A stretch of DNA of 25,695 bases, taken from Blautia sp. (GTDB taxonomy: Bacteria > Bacillota > Clostridia > Lachnospirales > Lachnospiraceae). Numbering within the stretch: position 1 is the first letter of the stretch; each line of letters begins with the position of its first letter. A program made the position numbers and the translations under genes. Positions 1 through 6,680 of this stretch are shown here, one piece after another. The notes under the pieces were generated by a model. It had not been told where the DNA came from. It did no database searches and saw nothing but the letters and a program-made list of their open reading frames with translations. Location of the stretch: positions 1 through 25,695 of the forward strand of contig JAUUSJ010000051.1 in NCBI GenBank assembly GCA_030841965.1, given 5' to 3'.

Positions 1-37
1 CCGTGGGAACGAACGTGTTTACGGAGGAGATATCTGC
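1..37 (+). repeat. Partial copy of the palindromic repeat element (right end)
   Basis: The first 37 bases match the right end of the complete element at 9888-10083. The first 20 bases are identical (CCGTGGGAACGAACGTGTTT), and the 21-base outer arm has about five changes. The rest of the element would lie outside the window. Orientation is the same as the central copy and opposite to the copy at the right edge. Confidence 0.8.
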
Positions 38-143
38 TTGCTCTCTTAGCGTCTCCCTCCATCTCCCTCCCTCTTCCTCCGTCTCTCCATTCCCTCTTAG
101 TCTAAGCTCCCCTCCCTCCATTCCCTCTTAAATTAATCTCCTC
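38..143. repeat. Degenerate pyrimidine-rich tandem repeats beside the element
   Basis: This is a C/T-only-looking stretch with degenerate units of roughly 23-30 bases built on CTCTTAGCGTCT and CTCCCTCCATTCCCTCTTA. The same kind of unit follows the right end of the other two element copies. No gene is visible here. It lies just beyond the stop codon of the VWA gene. Confidence 0.6.
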
Positions 144-980
144 TTAAGTTAAACTCCCCTTCCTCCTTTGAAAATCCTCATCAATCTTCGCCTTCCACTT
201 CCCAGACAATGGCTTACTCCCCATGCGAACCTGACAGATAGCCTCATTCAATACCTGATAATTCAATGCCATCCCCTTCTCATCACAGTGATAATTCGCC
301 GCATACTCCTTACTAATCCCAAAACGTCCCGCCACTTCAAGCGCATCCATATTTGCTCCGAGAAAAAGAAACTCCCAACCATAGCATTTCTTCTGTCTCT
401 CAACCATCTGCTTCACTTTATCATAACTATATTGTTTACTCGCATTTTCTAATCCATCCGTCGTAATAACAAATAACGTCTTATCTGGACGGTCTTCCTC
501 CCTGGCATATTTATGTATATTCCCAATATGACAAATCGCTCCCCCAATCGCATCCAAAAGTGCCGTACAGCCGCGAACATAATAATCCCTCTTCGTCATC
601 GCCTGAATACGTTTTATCGGAACACGGTCATGCAAAACCTCTATTTCATTATCGAAAAGAACCGTTGATATAAGAGCCCTTCCCTCCTCTTTCTTTTGCT
701 TCTCGATAAGAGAATTAAATCCCCCTATTGTATCCTCCTCAAGACCAGTCATCGAACCACTGCGGTCCAAAATAAAAACAATCTCTGTCAATCCTTTTGA
801 ACTTTTTTCGTTATTTAAATTTCTTGAATTTTCTAAATCATTTGAATCTTTTCCATTATCGGAATTCCCTAAATTTTCCAGATGATTTGCCTTTTTTTCG
901 GTATTTAAATCCCCTGAATTTGCCAAATGATTTACCTTTTTTCCCTTCGTTAAATTTCTTAAAATGCTTAAACCTTTCAT
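144..980 (-). CDS. VWA (von Willebrand A) domain protein, TerY-like
   Basis: A soluble protein of about 278 residues. The Met at 980 is chosen as start because GGGAGG at 988-993 lies 7 bases before it; an upstream in-frame Met at 1004 lacks such a site. Residues 14-58 are three degenerate 15-residue repeats rich in Asn, Leu and Lys, a likely flexible linker. The VWA domain follows with an intact metal site: DRSGS near residues 72-76, Thr near 139 in GCTALLDA, and Asp near 175 in TTDGLEN. Such domains bind partners through a divalent metal and have no catalytic role. It lies 113 bases downstream of the macro-domain gene, presumably co-transcribed. VWA and macro-domain proteins are known associates of tellurite/Ter-type stress systems; extending that role to this pair is inference. 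There is no signal peptide, so it is probably cytoplasmic. Confidence 0.85.
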   Translation of the reverse strand: MKGLSILRNLTKGKKVNHLANSGDLNTEKKANHLENLGNSDNGKDSNDLENSRNLNNEKSSKGLTEIVFILDRSGSMTGLEEDTIGGFNSLIEKQKKEEGRALISTVLFDNEIEVLHDRVPIKRIQAMTKRDYYVRGCTALLDAIGGAICHIGNIHKYAREEDRPDKTLFVITTDGLENASKQYSYDKVKQMVERQKKCYGWEFLFLGANMDALEVAGRFGISKEYAANYHCDEKGMALNYQVLNEAICQVRMGSKPLSGKWKAKIDEDFQRRKGSLT

Positions 981-987
981 AAAAAAA

Positions 988-1063
988 CCTCCCTCAGCTT
1001 TCATCTATCACAGTCTGTAATCAGACATATCATTTACTGTACTTACAGTATAGCTGAGGGAGG
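988..1063 (-). promoter_or_regulatory. Folded leader that can hide the VWA ribosome site
   Basis: Read on the minus strand, CCTCCCTCAGC (1063-1053) is perfectly complementary to GCTGAGGGAGG (998-988), which is the VWA ribosome binding site. Between them are two small hairpins, TACTGT-AAGT-ACAGTA (1050-1035) and GTCTG-ATTA-CAGAC (1026-1013), giving a three-way-junction fold. Seven T residues (987-981) follow the outer stem, directly before the ATG. The fold could therefore act as an attenuator, a translational switch or a processing site. The inner 16-base palindrome could also be a protein operator. Confidence 0.55.
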
Positions 1064-1093
1064 AAATAAAATGGTCGCATTGCAAGCGACATT

Positions 1094-2419
1094 TCACCTG
1101 CCAATCAACGGCTGGTCAAATGCAAATAAAACCTCGTTGATTTCAAAAATATTATAATTTTTTTCAAGTAGAAAATATTCTACAATAATATCAAACTTAC
1201 TACTATGAGTCAGGGCAAATCCCGCTCGTCCTATCAAGTCCCGAGTCTCATCCAAGTTTAATTCCAGCGCAATTGCAAAAGCAAGAGCCGTCGATTTGCT
1301 CGGCTTATAGGATATATTATTTTTAATCTTTGAAAAGAGCTTTCGGTCAATATTTGCCCTCTTATAAACATCCGGGTCTTTCATGCCCTTTTGGTCAATC
1401 AACCGAATCAAAGCCTCAGAAAATGTCTCGTCCACTTCCTTAATTAAGTCCTCCAATTTACGTGGAGATACCGTTTTACATGAGGATTCTGTTTTTCGTA
1501 GAGACCCCATTTGTCGTGGGGATTCCATTTCTCGTGGAGATACCGTTTTTTCCGCTTGGATATTCTCTTGAGGACTCATCTCAAAAGATGCAGAGCTAGT
1601 CAATTTTGCCTTAATTTCTCTTCTTTGAGGACTATATTCTGACGGTTTCTTATCTTCTTCTGCTCGAAGACTATATTCTGCCTCTGCCTCATTTTCTCCT
1701 CGAAGACTAAATTCTACCTCTTCCTCATCTTCTCCTTGAAGACTAAATTCTACCTCTTCCTTATCTTCTCCTCCAAGACTATATTCCAAAACTTCCCTTT
1801 TGCGCTGCTCCATCGCTTTTTTAAACTGTTCTAATTGAGCAGAGCGAATATTGCATTTATCTTCCACGCCATATTCTTCAAAATTCTTCTCTCGAGTATA
1901 TATTTCATCGATATAGCTCTTGACGGAAGAAAATAATTTTTCAGATAAGACAAAAGCATCCTGACTAAATACAACAAGGTAAATCTGCATATCATATTTC
2001 ATCAAAAACTTACTGAATACATGAATTGCAGTCTGCAAGGCAAGCTCCTTTGGAAAGCCATGATTCCCCGCAGATAATAATGGAAATGCAATCGACTCAC
2101 ATCCATACTCCAAAGCCAGCTGCAGGGATTTCTCATAACAGCTTTCCAAAAGTTCGCTCTCTTTCTTATCTCCACCTTGCCAAATTGGCGAGACAGCATG
2201 AATAACGTATTTGGCATTCAATCGATACGCAGGTGTAATTGCCACATCACCAAACGCAATATTTCCTATTTTCTTTCGTGCAAATAATAGACGAATTCCT
2301 GCTTTCTTGTGAACGCCTCGGTCGACTCCATATCCGACAATCGGACGAGGATTCGCCGCATTTACAATGGCATCGACATTCATATTCGTCAAATCATTTC
2401 TAACAATCTCAAATGGCAT
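1094..2419 (-). CDS. Macro-domain protein with repeat linker and C-terminal DNA-binding-like domain
   Basis: A 441-residue protein with start ATG at 2419 and ribosome site GGAGAGGT. Residues 1-170 are a macro domain, the fold that binds or hydrolyses ADP-ribose derivatives: NAAN motif at 20-23, GYGVDRGVHKKAG at 29-41, and LLSAGNHGFP at 114-123. Residues 212-259 hold four 12-residue acidic repeats of the form E-Y/F-S-L-x-G-E-D/N. Residues 294-323 hold five hexapeptide repeats of the SPRxxE type. Residues 324-441 form a helical domain (NIDRKLFSKIKNN, ALAFAIALELNLDETRDLIGRAG) that looks XRE/helix-turn-helix-like. I recall the same macro plus C-terminal architecture in other Lachnospiraceae. It is the first gene of a pair with the VWA gene. 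It may couple ADP-ribose sensing to gene control or stress response; the catalytic state is unproven. Confidence 0.85.
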   Translation of the reverse strand: MPFEIVRNDLTNMNVDAIVNAANPRPIVGYGVDRGVHKKAGIRLLFARKKIGNIAFGDVAITPAYRLNAKYVIHAVSPIWQGGDKKESELLESCYEKSLQLALEYGCESIAFPLLSAGNHGFPKELALQTAIHVFSKFLMKYDMQIYLVVFSQDAFVLSEKLFSSVKSYIDEIYTREKNFEEYGVEDKCNIRSAQLEQFKKAMEQRKREVLEYSLGGEDKEEVEFSLQGEDEEEVEFSLRGENEAEAEYSLRAEEDKKPSEYSPQRREIKAKLTSSASFEMSPQENIQAEKTVSPREMESPRQMGSLRKTESSCKTVSPRKLEDLIKEVDETFSEALIRLIDQKGMKDPDVYKRANIDRKLFSKIKNNISYKPSKSTALAFAIALELNLDETRDLIGRAGFALTHSSKFDIIVEYFLLEKNYNIFEINEVLFAFDQPLIGR

Positions 2420-2473
2420 AATCCGTACCTCTCCATTTCTCTGTCATCGCCAAAGGGATTGAGTTTGCATTTC

Positions 2474-2578
2474 ATGATGATACCAAGGTCAAAAGGTCTA
2501 AAATCCGATGCGAGTTTGCTTTTGTGCGGAGCAATCTGGTATCAAAGGAGGCAAAAGACCTTTTGACCCCAACATCAT
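2474..2578. repeat. GGTCAAAAGGTC hairpin repeat, copy A
   Basis: The left arm (2474-2499) reads ATGATGATACCAAGGTCAAA then AGGTCT. The right arm (2556-2578) is its imperfect reverse complement ending GACCCCAACATCAT. The first 47 bases match 3997-4043 (opposite strand) with three differences. It fills the gap between tyrS and the macro gene, and may end or insulate tyrS transcription. Confidence 0.75.
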
Positions 2579-2614
2579 TTCCTCTCTAAAAAGTAAAACA
2601 TGAGGAATCTTGTC

Positions 2615-3835
2615 CTATAAGGAAGCTCTGTGAAATACCTTTTTTCCCTTTTTAATCTTCACGCCATTGCTTAGCTGTTCTCTCGTAATGACAGTGCCGA
2701 TATCGGTAACCTTCTCGCCGTCCACGCTGACACCGCCTTGTTGAATTAATCTTCTTCCCTCGCTCTTACTTGGAATTAATTTGCAGGCAAGCATTAAGTC
2801 CATAATTGCGATTCCCTCAGCTGGAACCTGGTCCTCGCTTAATTTTGTGGATGGCATATTGGCGTCATCGCCCTGTCCACTAAAGAGTGCTTTCGAAGTC
2901 TGCTCTGCCTTCTTCGCCTCTTCCTCGCCATGTACCAATGCGGTAAGCTCAAATGCCAGGATTTCTTTCTTCTCATTGATGCGGCTTGCATCCCAATTTT
3001 CCATCTCGTCAATCTTCTCAAGTGGGATAAAAGTAAGCATACGGATACATTTCATAACGTCAGCATCGTCTACATTTCTCCAGTACTGGTAAAACTCAAA
3101 TGGAGATGTCTTTTCTGGGTCTAGCCAAACTGCGCCCTTCGCTGTTTTTCCCATCTTCTTACCCTCACTATTCATAAGAAGAGTGATTGTCATCGCGTAA
3201 GCGTCGTCCCCTGTTTTCTTGCGGATTAAGTTTGTTCCTCCAAGCATATTGCTCCACTGGTCATCTCCACCAAACTGCATATTACATCCGTAATGCTCAT
3301 GTAAGTATAAGAAATCATAAGACTGCATAATCATATAGTTGAACTCAAGGAAACTAAGTCCCTTTTCCATACGCTGTTTATAACATTCTGCACGGAGCAT
3401 ATTGTTGACAGAAAAGCAAGCTCCGACATCTCGAAGCAACTCGATATAATTTAATTTTAAGAGCCAATCTGCATTATTTACCATAATGGCCTTATCCTCG
3501 CCAAACTCAATGAATCTCTCCATCTGTTTTTTGAAGCAATCACAGTTATGTTGGATTCTCTCCGCCGTCATCATAGAACGCATATCGGTACGTCCAGATG
3601 GGTCACCGACAAATCCTGTACCACCACCAATTAGGACAACTGGCTTATTGCCCGCCATCTGAAGACGTTTCATCAGACATAATGCCATGAAATGTCCTAC
3701 ATGTAAGGAATCTGCCGTTGGGTCAAAGCCAATATAAAACTTTGCTCCACCGTTATTAATCAACTCACGAATTTCTTCCTCATCTGTCACCTGCGCAATC
3801 AGACCTCTCGCCTGAAGTTCCTCATAAATTTGCAT
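2615..3835 (-). CDS. tyrS: Tyrosyl-tRNA synthetase
   Basis: A 406-residue class I aminoacyl-tRNA synthetase that charges tRNA-Tyr with tyrosine using ATP in the cytoplasm. The HIGH-type motif is HVGH at 45-48 and the KMSKS-type motif is KMGKT at 227-231. The tyrosine pocket shows YIGFDPTADSLHVGH and the QFGGDDQW segment (187-194). An S4 RNA-binding domain closes the protein (about 338-400, with EGRRLIQQGGVSVDGEKV). Length fits the bacterial TyrS family. The start at 3835 has AAGGAGG upstream. The leader carries a Tyr-specific T-box, so expression should rise when uncharged tRNA-Tyr accumulates. A GGTCAAAAGGTC repeat sits between the T-box terminator and the start codon. Confidence 0.98.
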   Translation of the reverse strand: MQIYEELQARGLIAQVTDEEEIRELINNGGAKFYIGFDPTADSLHVGHFMALCLMKRLQMAGNKPVVLIGGGTGFVGDPSGRTDMRSMMTAERIQHNCDCFKKQMERFIEFGEDKAIMVNNADWLLKLNYIELLRDVGACFSVNNMLRAECYKQRMEKGLSFLEFNYMIMQSYDFLYLHEHYGCNMQFGGDDQWSNMLGGTNLIRKKTGDDAYAMTITLLMNSEGKKMGKTAKGAVWLDPEKTSPFEFYQYWRNVDDADVMKCIRMLTFIPLEKIDEMENWDASRINEKKEILAFELTALVHGEEEAKKAEQTSKALFSGQGDDANMPSTKLSEDQVPAEGIAIMDLMLACKLIPSKSEGRRLIQQGGVSVDGEKVTDIGTVITREQLSNGVKIKKGKKVFHRASL

Positions 3836-3972
3836 AATAATCCTCCTTCATATGCTCTATCTTTTTCCTAAAATTATAAACGATTCTCCCATTTTCCAAA
3901 TTATGGCTTGTTATACCAAAATGGGATTTTACCTTGAGCAAGTCTACTCTATCTATCATCTATATTTATGAC

Positions 3973-4043
3973 GTTAGGATCAAAAATCCTCTTGCAAGCA
4001 AACTTACATCGGATTTTAGACCTTTTGACCCTGGTATCATCAT
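3973..4043. repeat. GGTCAAAAGGTC hairpin repeat, copy B, in the tyrS leader
   Basis: Positions 3997-4043 repeat 2474-2520 in inverted orientation with three differences in 47. The second arm is shorter and more decayed (TTAGGATCAAAAATCCT). The element lies between the T-box terminator and the tyrS start, so it is transcribed whenever the T-box reads through. Confidence 0.7.
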
Positions 4044-4077
4044 ATTTATTTCTATAAGCTCTCCACAAGATTTTTAT

Positions 4078-4118
4078 AAAAAAAGTCCTCCATCCCTAAA
4101 AACTTAAGGATTGAGGAC
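4078..4118 (-). terminator. T-box terminator hairpin
   Basis: On the minus strand GTCCTCAATCC (4118-4108) pairs with GGATGGAGGAC (4095-4085), followed by seven T residues (4084-4078). It competes with the antiterminator formed around the T-box sequence just upstream. Confidence 0.85.
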
Positions 4119-4406
4119 GAATCAAATCTTTCTTCGCGGTACCACCTCTTCATTCAGATATCCCTCGCGAGATATCCCTCAGGCTCTGTCATATTCCTAT
4201 CAAGATTAGACAGAACAACTTGTATGCCATCACATACATAACGCTATATCGGGCGTACCCGTCTCTTCCTACTATGCCAAAGGGACAGTTCAAAAGAGCA
4301 GCTCCAGAATGTATTTCAAACAGATAGTCCACATCCTTCCACCAACCGAATGCTCTCTATGCGACATCTCCATTCTACTTCTTTCCTTCATAGCCTTGCT
4401 CATATG
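4078..4406 (-). promoter_or_regulatory. Tyrosine-specific T-box riboswitch of tyrS
   Basis: On the minus strand the conserved T-box AGAGGTGGTACCGCG spans 4149-4135. Its UGGU bulge (4144-4141) can pair with the ACCA end expected of tRNA-Tyr. Stem I contains GAAATACATTCTGGAG, placing UAC, a tyrosine codon, in the specifier position (4313-4311). Uncharged tRNA-Tyr should stabilise the antiterminator and allow tyrS transcription. The specifier agrees with the gene it controls, which supports both calls. Confidence 0.93.
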
Positions 4407-4413
4407 TATTGCT

Positions 4414-4442
4414 ATCATATCAGCAAATTTAAAAAAATGCAA
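4414..4442 (-). promoter_or_regulatory. Promoter of the T-box/tyrS transcript
   Basis: On the minus strand TTGCAT (4442-4437), a 17-base spacer and TATGAT (4419-4414) form a good sigma-A promoter. The expected transcript start is near 4406, just ahead of stem I of the T-box. Confidence 0.7.
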
Positions 4443-4456
4443 GAAAAATTTTATCT

Positions 4457-4498
4457 AAAGACAGAGCCATCTTTCAAAAAATGACTTTCCCTGTCTTT
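4457..4498 (-). terminator. Likely terminator after the HAD/carbonic anhydrase gene
   Basis: AAAGACAG (4457-4464) and CTGTCTTT (4491-4498) are perfect inverted arms enclosing a further partly paired stretch. In the minus direction an A/T-rich tract with a T run follows. It is symmetrical and sits between the end of the fused gene and the tyrS promoter. Confidence 0.55.
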
Positions 4499-4540
4499 TC
4501 TAATTTTATCTAACCAAAAGAAAATGCGCGTTCTATTCTC

Positions 4541-5758
4541 CTACTGTGGAATTAACTCTCCAGTCTGAGTATTTATAACAAATCCTGAGATTGACACATC
4601 TTTTGGCATAAGTGGATGATTACGAAGTAGCTCCACTGCGTCTGCCACGGACTGCTCCACGTTCTCAAATCCGCTAAGCCAGCTCTTAAAATCAATTCCG
4701 CAGTAATCCATCATATCGATATGGTCTTGAGATATCCCGCGCTTTTTTAAATGCTCAATCATCTCATCGGCATTCATTCCCGCCACGCCACAGTCTGTAT
4801 GACCGATAACCATAATCTCCTCAACACCAAGCTCAATGATAGCGACTAAAAAGCTTCTGACAACACTTCCAAATGGATTCGTAATCATTCCACCTGCATT
4901 CTTAATCATTTTGACATCACCATTTTTAATGCCGAGTGCCGCTGGAAGAAGCTCCACGAGACGAGTGTCCATACAAGTCAAAATAGCTATCTTCTTATCT
5001 GGATACTTGCTTGTTGTGAATTTTTCATACTCTTTATTCGCAACAAATTGTTTATTATACTCTAATATTTTCTCTACTTCTGACATTTTTCTCTCCTCGT
5101 TATATGCCCTTTTTATTTTCTCAATAGAAAACTCCTCCAAGGAATTCACAGAAATATCTGCTGTTTTCTGGATTTGTTCCCATTGTTTTTTACTGGAATC
5201 ATCATAAATTCCAACTGTCCCAAAGCCGACTTTCTTCGCCGTCTCAATTGCGTGAAGTGCGTCCTCAAACACATAGGTATCCTCAATCGGTGTTCCAAGT
5301 AGCTCCACTGTCTTATAAAAGACAATCGGGTCCTCCTTTCCAACTCCGAACTCCTCACAGCTTACCATATGTTCAAAATATTTGGAAATTCCAAGACGCT
5401 CAAATGCCTTTTTGATACAGCCTATATCACTTGCTGTTGCCACAGCCATCTTGACATGATTTTCTTCCAATATCTGTAAAGTCTCCCTTACTCCCGCCTT
5501 TAATGGCGCCTCCTCCTCGTAGAATACTCTCGCCACTTCCATCGTTCCGTCTATGATTTCCTTCACTGACTCCTCGAGTTTATATGTCTCTTTCATATAA
5601 GATGCGCCCTCTGTGACAGTCATCTTAAACAAGGCTTCGCTTAAATCTGGTTGCGCCTCTATTCCCTTTTTCTTCAGATAAAGTTCTCCAACACCATCCC
5701 ACATCGGCATAGTATCTAATATCGTTCCATCCACGTCAAAAATTGCTCCTTTTATCAT
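4541..5758 (-). CDS. HAD phosphatase fused to beta-class carbonic anhydrase
   Basis: A 405-residue two-domain protein. Residues 1-215 are a HAD-IA hydrolase, beta-phosphoglucomutase/phosphoglycolate-phosphatase type: nucleophile Asp8 and acid Asp10 in DVDGTILDT, Thr108 in VATASD, Lys141, and the acidic pair Glu165-Asp166. Residues 225-405 are a complete beta-carbonic anhydrase interconverting CO2 and bicarbonate: zinc ligands Cys262, His320 and Cys323 (GHTDCG), with Asp264 and Arg266 in TCMDTR. The joint RAYNEERKM-SEVEK looks like a former gene boundary, because the DNA there (5098-5084) reads GAGGAGAGAAAA-ATG, a good ribosome site and start. A stand-alone carbonic anhydrase of 181 residues may thus also be made. 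Start at 5758 has AGGAGAA upstream. The phosphatase substrate cannot be told from sequence. Confidence 0.93.
   Translation of the reverse strand: MIKGAIFDVDGTILDTMPMWDGVGELYLKKKGIEAQPDLSEALFKMTVTEGASYMKETYKLEESVKEIIDGTMEVARVFYEEEAPLKAGVRETLQILEENHVKMAVATASDIGCIKKAFERLGISKYFEHMVSCEEFGVGKEDPIVFYKTVELLGTPIEDTYVFEDALHAIETAKKVGFGTVGIYDDSSKKQWEQIQKTADISVNSLEEFSIEKIKRAYNEERKMSEVEKILEYNKQFVANKEYEKFTTSKYPDKKIAILTCMDTRLVELLPAALGIKNGDVKMIKNAGGMITNPFGSVVRSFLVAIIELGVEEIMVIGHTDCGVAGMNADEMIEHLKKRGISQDHIDMMDYCGIDFKSWLSGFENVEQSVADAVELLRNHPLMPKDVSISGFVINTQTGELIPQ
5084..5098 (-). promoter_or_regulatory. Internal ribosome site and ATG for stand-alone carbonic anhydrase
   Basis: On the minus strand GAGGAGAG (5098-5091) lies 4-6 bases before ATG (5086-5084), in frame with the fused gene at residue 225. 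It gives exactly the expected N-terminus of a free carbonic anhydrase (MSEVEKILEYNKQF). It is either a relic of the unfused gene or a working second start. Confidence 0.55.
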
Positions 5759-5805
5759 CGCAGTTCTCCTATACTTAAAAATCTTCCAATATTTTCATTT
5801 TTTCT

Positions 5806-5834
5806 ATCATATCATATGTTTTGGGGAAAGTGAA
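5806..5834 (-). promoter_or_regulatory. Possible promoter of the HAD/carbonic anhydrase gene
   Basis: On the minus strand TTCACT (5834-5829), 17 bases, then TATGAT (5811-5806), about 50 bases before the start codon. The -10 is good and the -35 is weak. Confidence 0.4.
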
Positions 5835-5904
5835 GTATGGAAAGTCCAATCTTTTTTCTTAGATGGCGTGACTTTTTATTAAGTGGGTCATTTAGGATAT
5901 CAAT

Positions 5905-5924
5905 GGAGGTAGACGCAAAGAGAG
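5905..5924 (-). repeat. Isolated unit of the element-associated tandem repeat
   Basis: GGAGGTAGACGCAAAGAGAG abuts the stop codon of the flavodoxin gene. It matches the minus-strand form of the units beside the palindromic element (for example 10083-10071 and beyond). No element core is present nearby. Confidence 0.5.
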
Positions 5925-6659
5925 TTACTGTCCAGCGAGCCATTCTCCAAATTCAGCCCGGACATCATCGTTTGAAGTACTTGCACTTATGGTAAAGCCA
6001 TCTGCCAATGTCGCTTCTGGGCAAAGTTCCTCGATCTGGTCAAGCATACGTCCAAACTGGCTACCAAGGTGAATCCCAAAGGGGATGATTGTCTTGCCAG
6101 ACAAATCGTTTTCCGTCAGGAATGTTACCACCGGTTGTGGCAAAACGCCATCCCACACAGGGGTTCCCAGATAGACCACATCGTACTGTTCCAAATTTTC
6201 GATACTGTTCGTCAATGCAGGAAGTGTATTATTCTCAATTTCTTCAACGGCTCGGTCAAGCATGACATTGTATTCTGGGTCATAGGAGTCGGATACGACG
6301 ATGTGAAAGACATCCGCTCCCGTATTTTCCTGAATGACCTGTGCCATTATCTGAAGGTTTCCTTCTGTATTGTCGGTCGGTCCCACGCTGGCAGAAGTGA
6401 TTGCATCAACACTCATACCGCTAGTATCTCCCATATTTTCACTGTATGCAAAATAGGCGATCAAAACCTTTCCTTTTCCTTCGTTCTCTGCATTGTCAAC
6501 GCCCTCTGTCGTGTTATCTCCGTTATCCTGCGAATCCTGTGTACTGATTTCTGTCTGAACAGATGAATTGTTGGTACTGTCTGTGTCATTCGTTGCTCCG
6601 CAGGCTGTCAGCCCAAGCATTAATGCGGCAGCTAATACAAACGCAATTTTTCTTTTCAT
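5925..6659 (-). CDS. Lipoprotein flavodoxin
   Basis: A 244-residue exported protein. Residues 1-20 are a lipoprotein signal ending LTAC, with Cys20 as the lipidated residue. Residues 22-62 are a Ser/Thr/Asn/Asp-rich spacer. The flavodoxin-like FMN-binding fold follows from KVLIAYFAYSENMGDTSGM near 65, with YDVVYLGTPVWDGVLPQPVVTF and a C-terminal KTIIPFGIHLGSQFG stretch. It should sit on the outer face of the membrane and carry electrons or reduce a substrate; the partner is unknown. It is last of a minus-strand group with aldo-keto reductases, 21 bases after the chimeric gene. Its ribosome site AAAGGAAAC is modest. Confidence 0.88.
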   Translation of the reverse strand: MKRKIAFVLAAALMLGLTACGATNDTDSTNNSSVQTEISTQDSQDNGDNTTEGVDNAENEGKGKVLIAYFAYSENMGDTSGMSVDAITSASVGPTDNTEGNLQIMAQVIQENTGADVFHIVVSDSYDPEYNVMLDRAVEEIENNTLPALTNSIENLEQYDVVYLGTPVWDGVLPQPVVTFLTENDLSGKTIIPFGIHLGSQFGRMLDQIEELCPEATLADGFTISASTSNDDVRAEFGEWLAGQ

Positions 6660-6680
6660 AATTCTTTGTTTCCTTTCGTT

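Noticed and set aside
6069..6566. 165-residue plus-strand ORF
   Set aside because: It is a shadow of the flavodoxin gene on the other strand.
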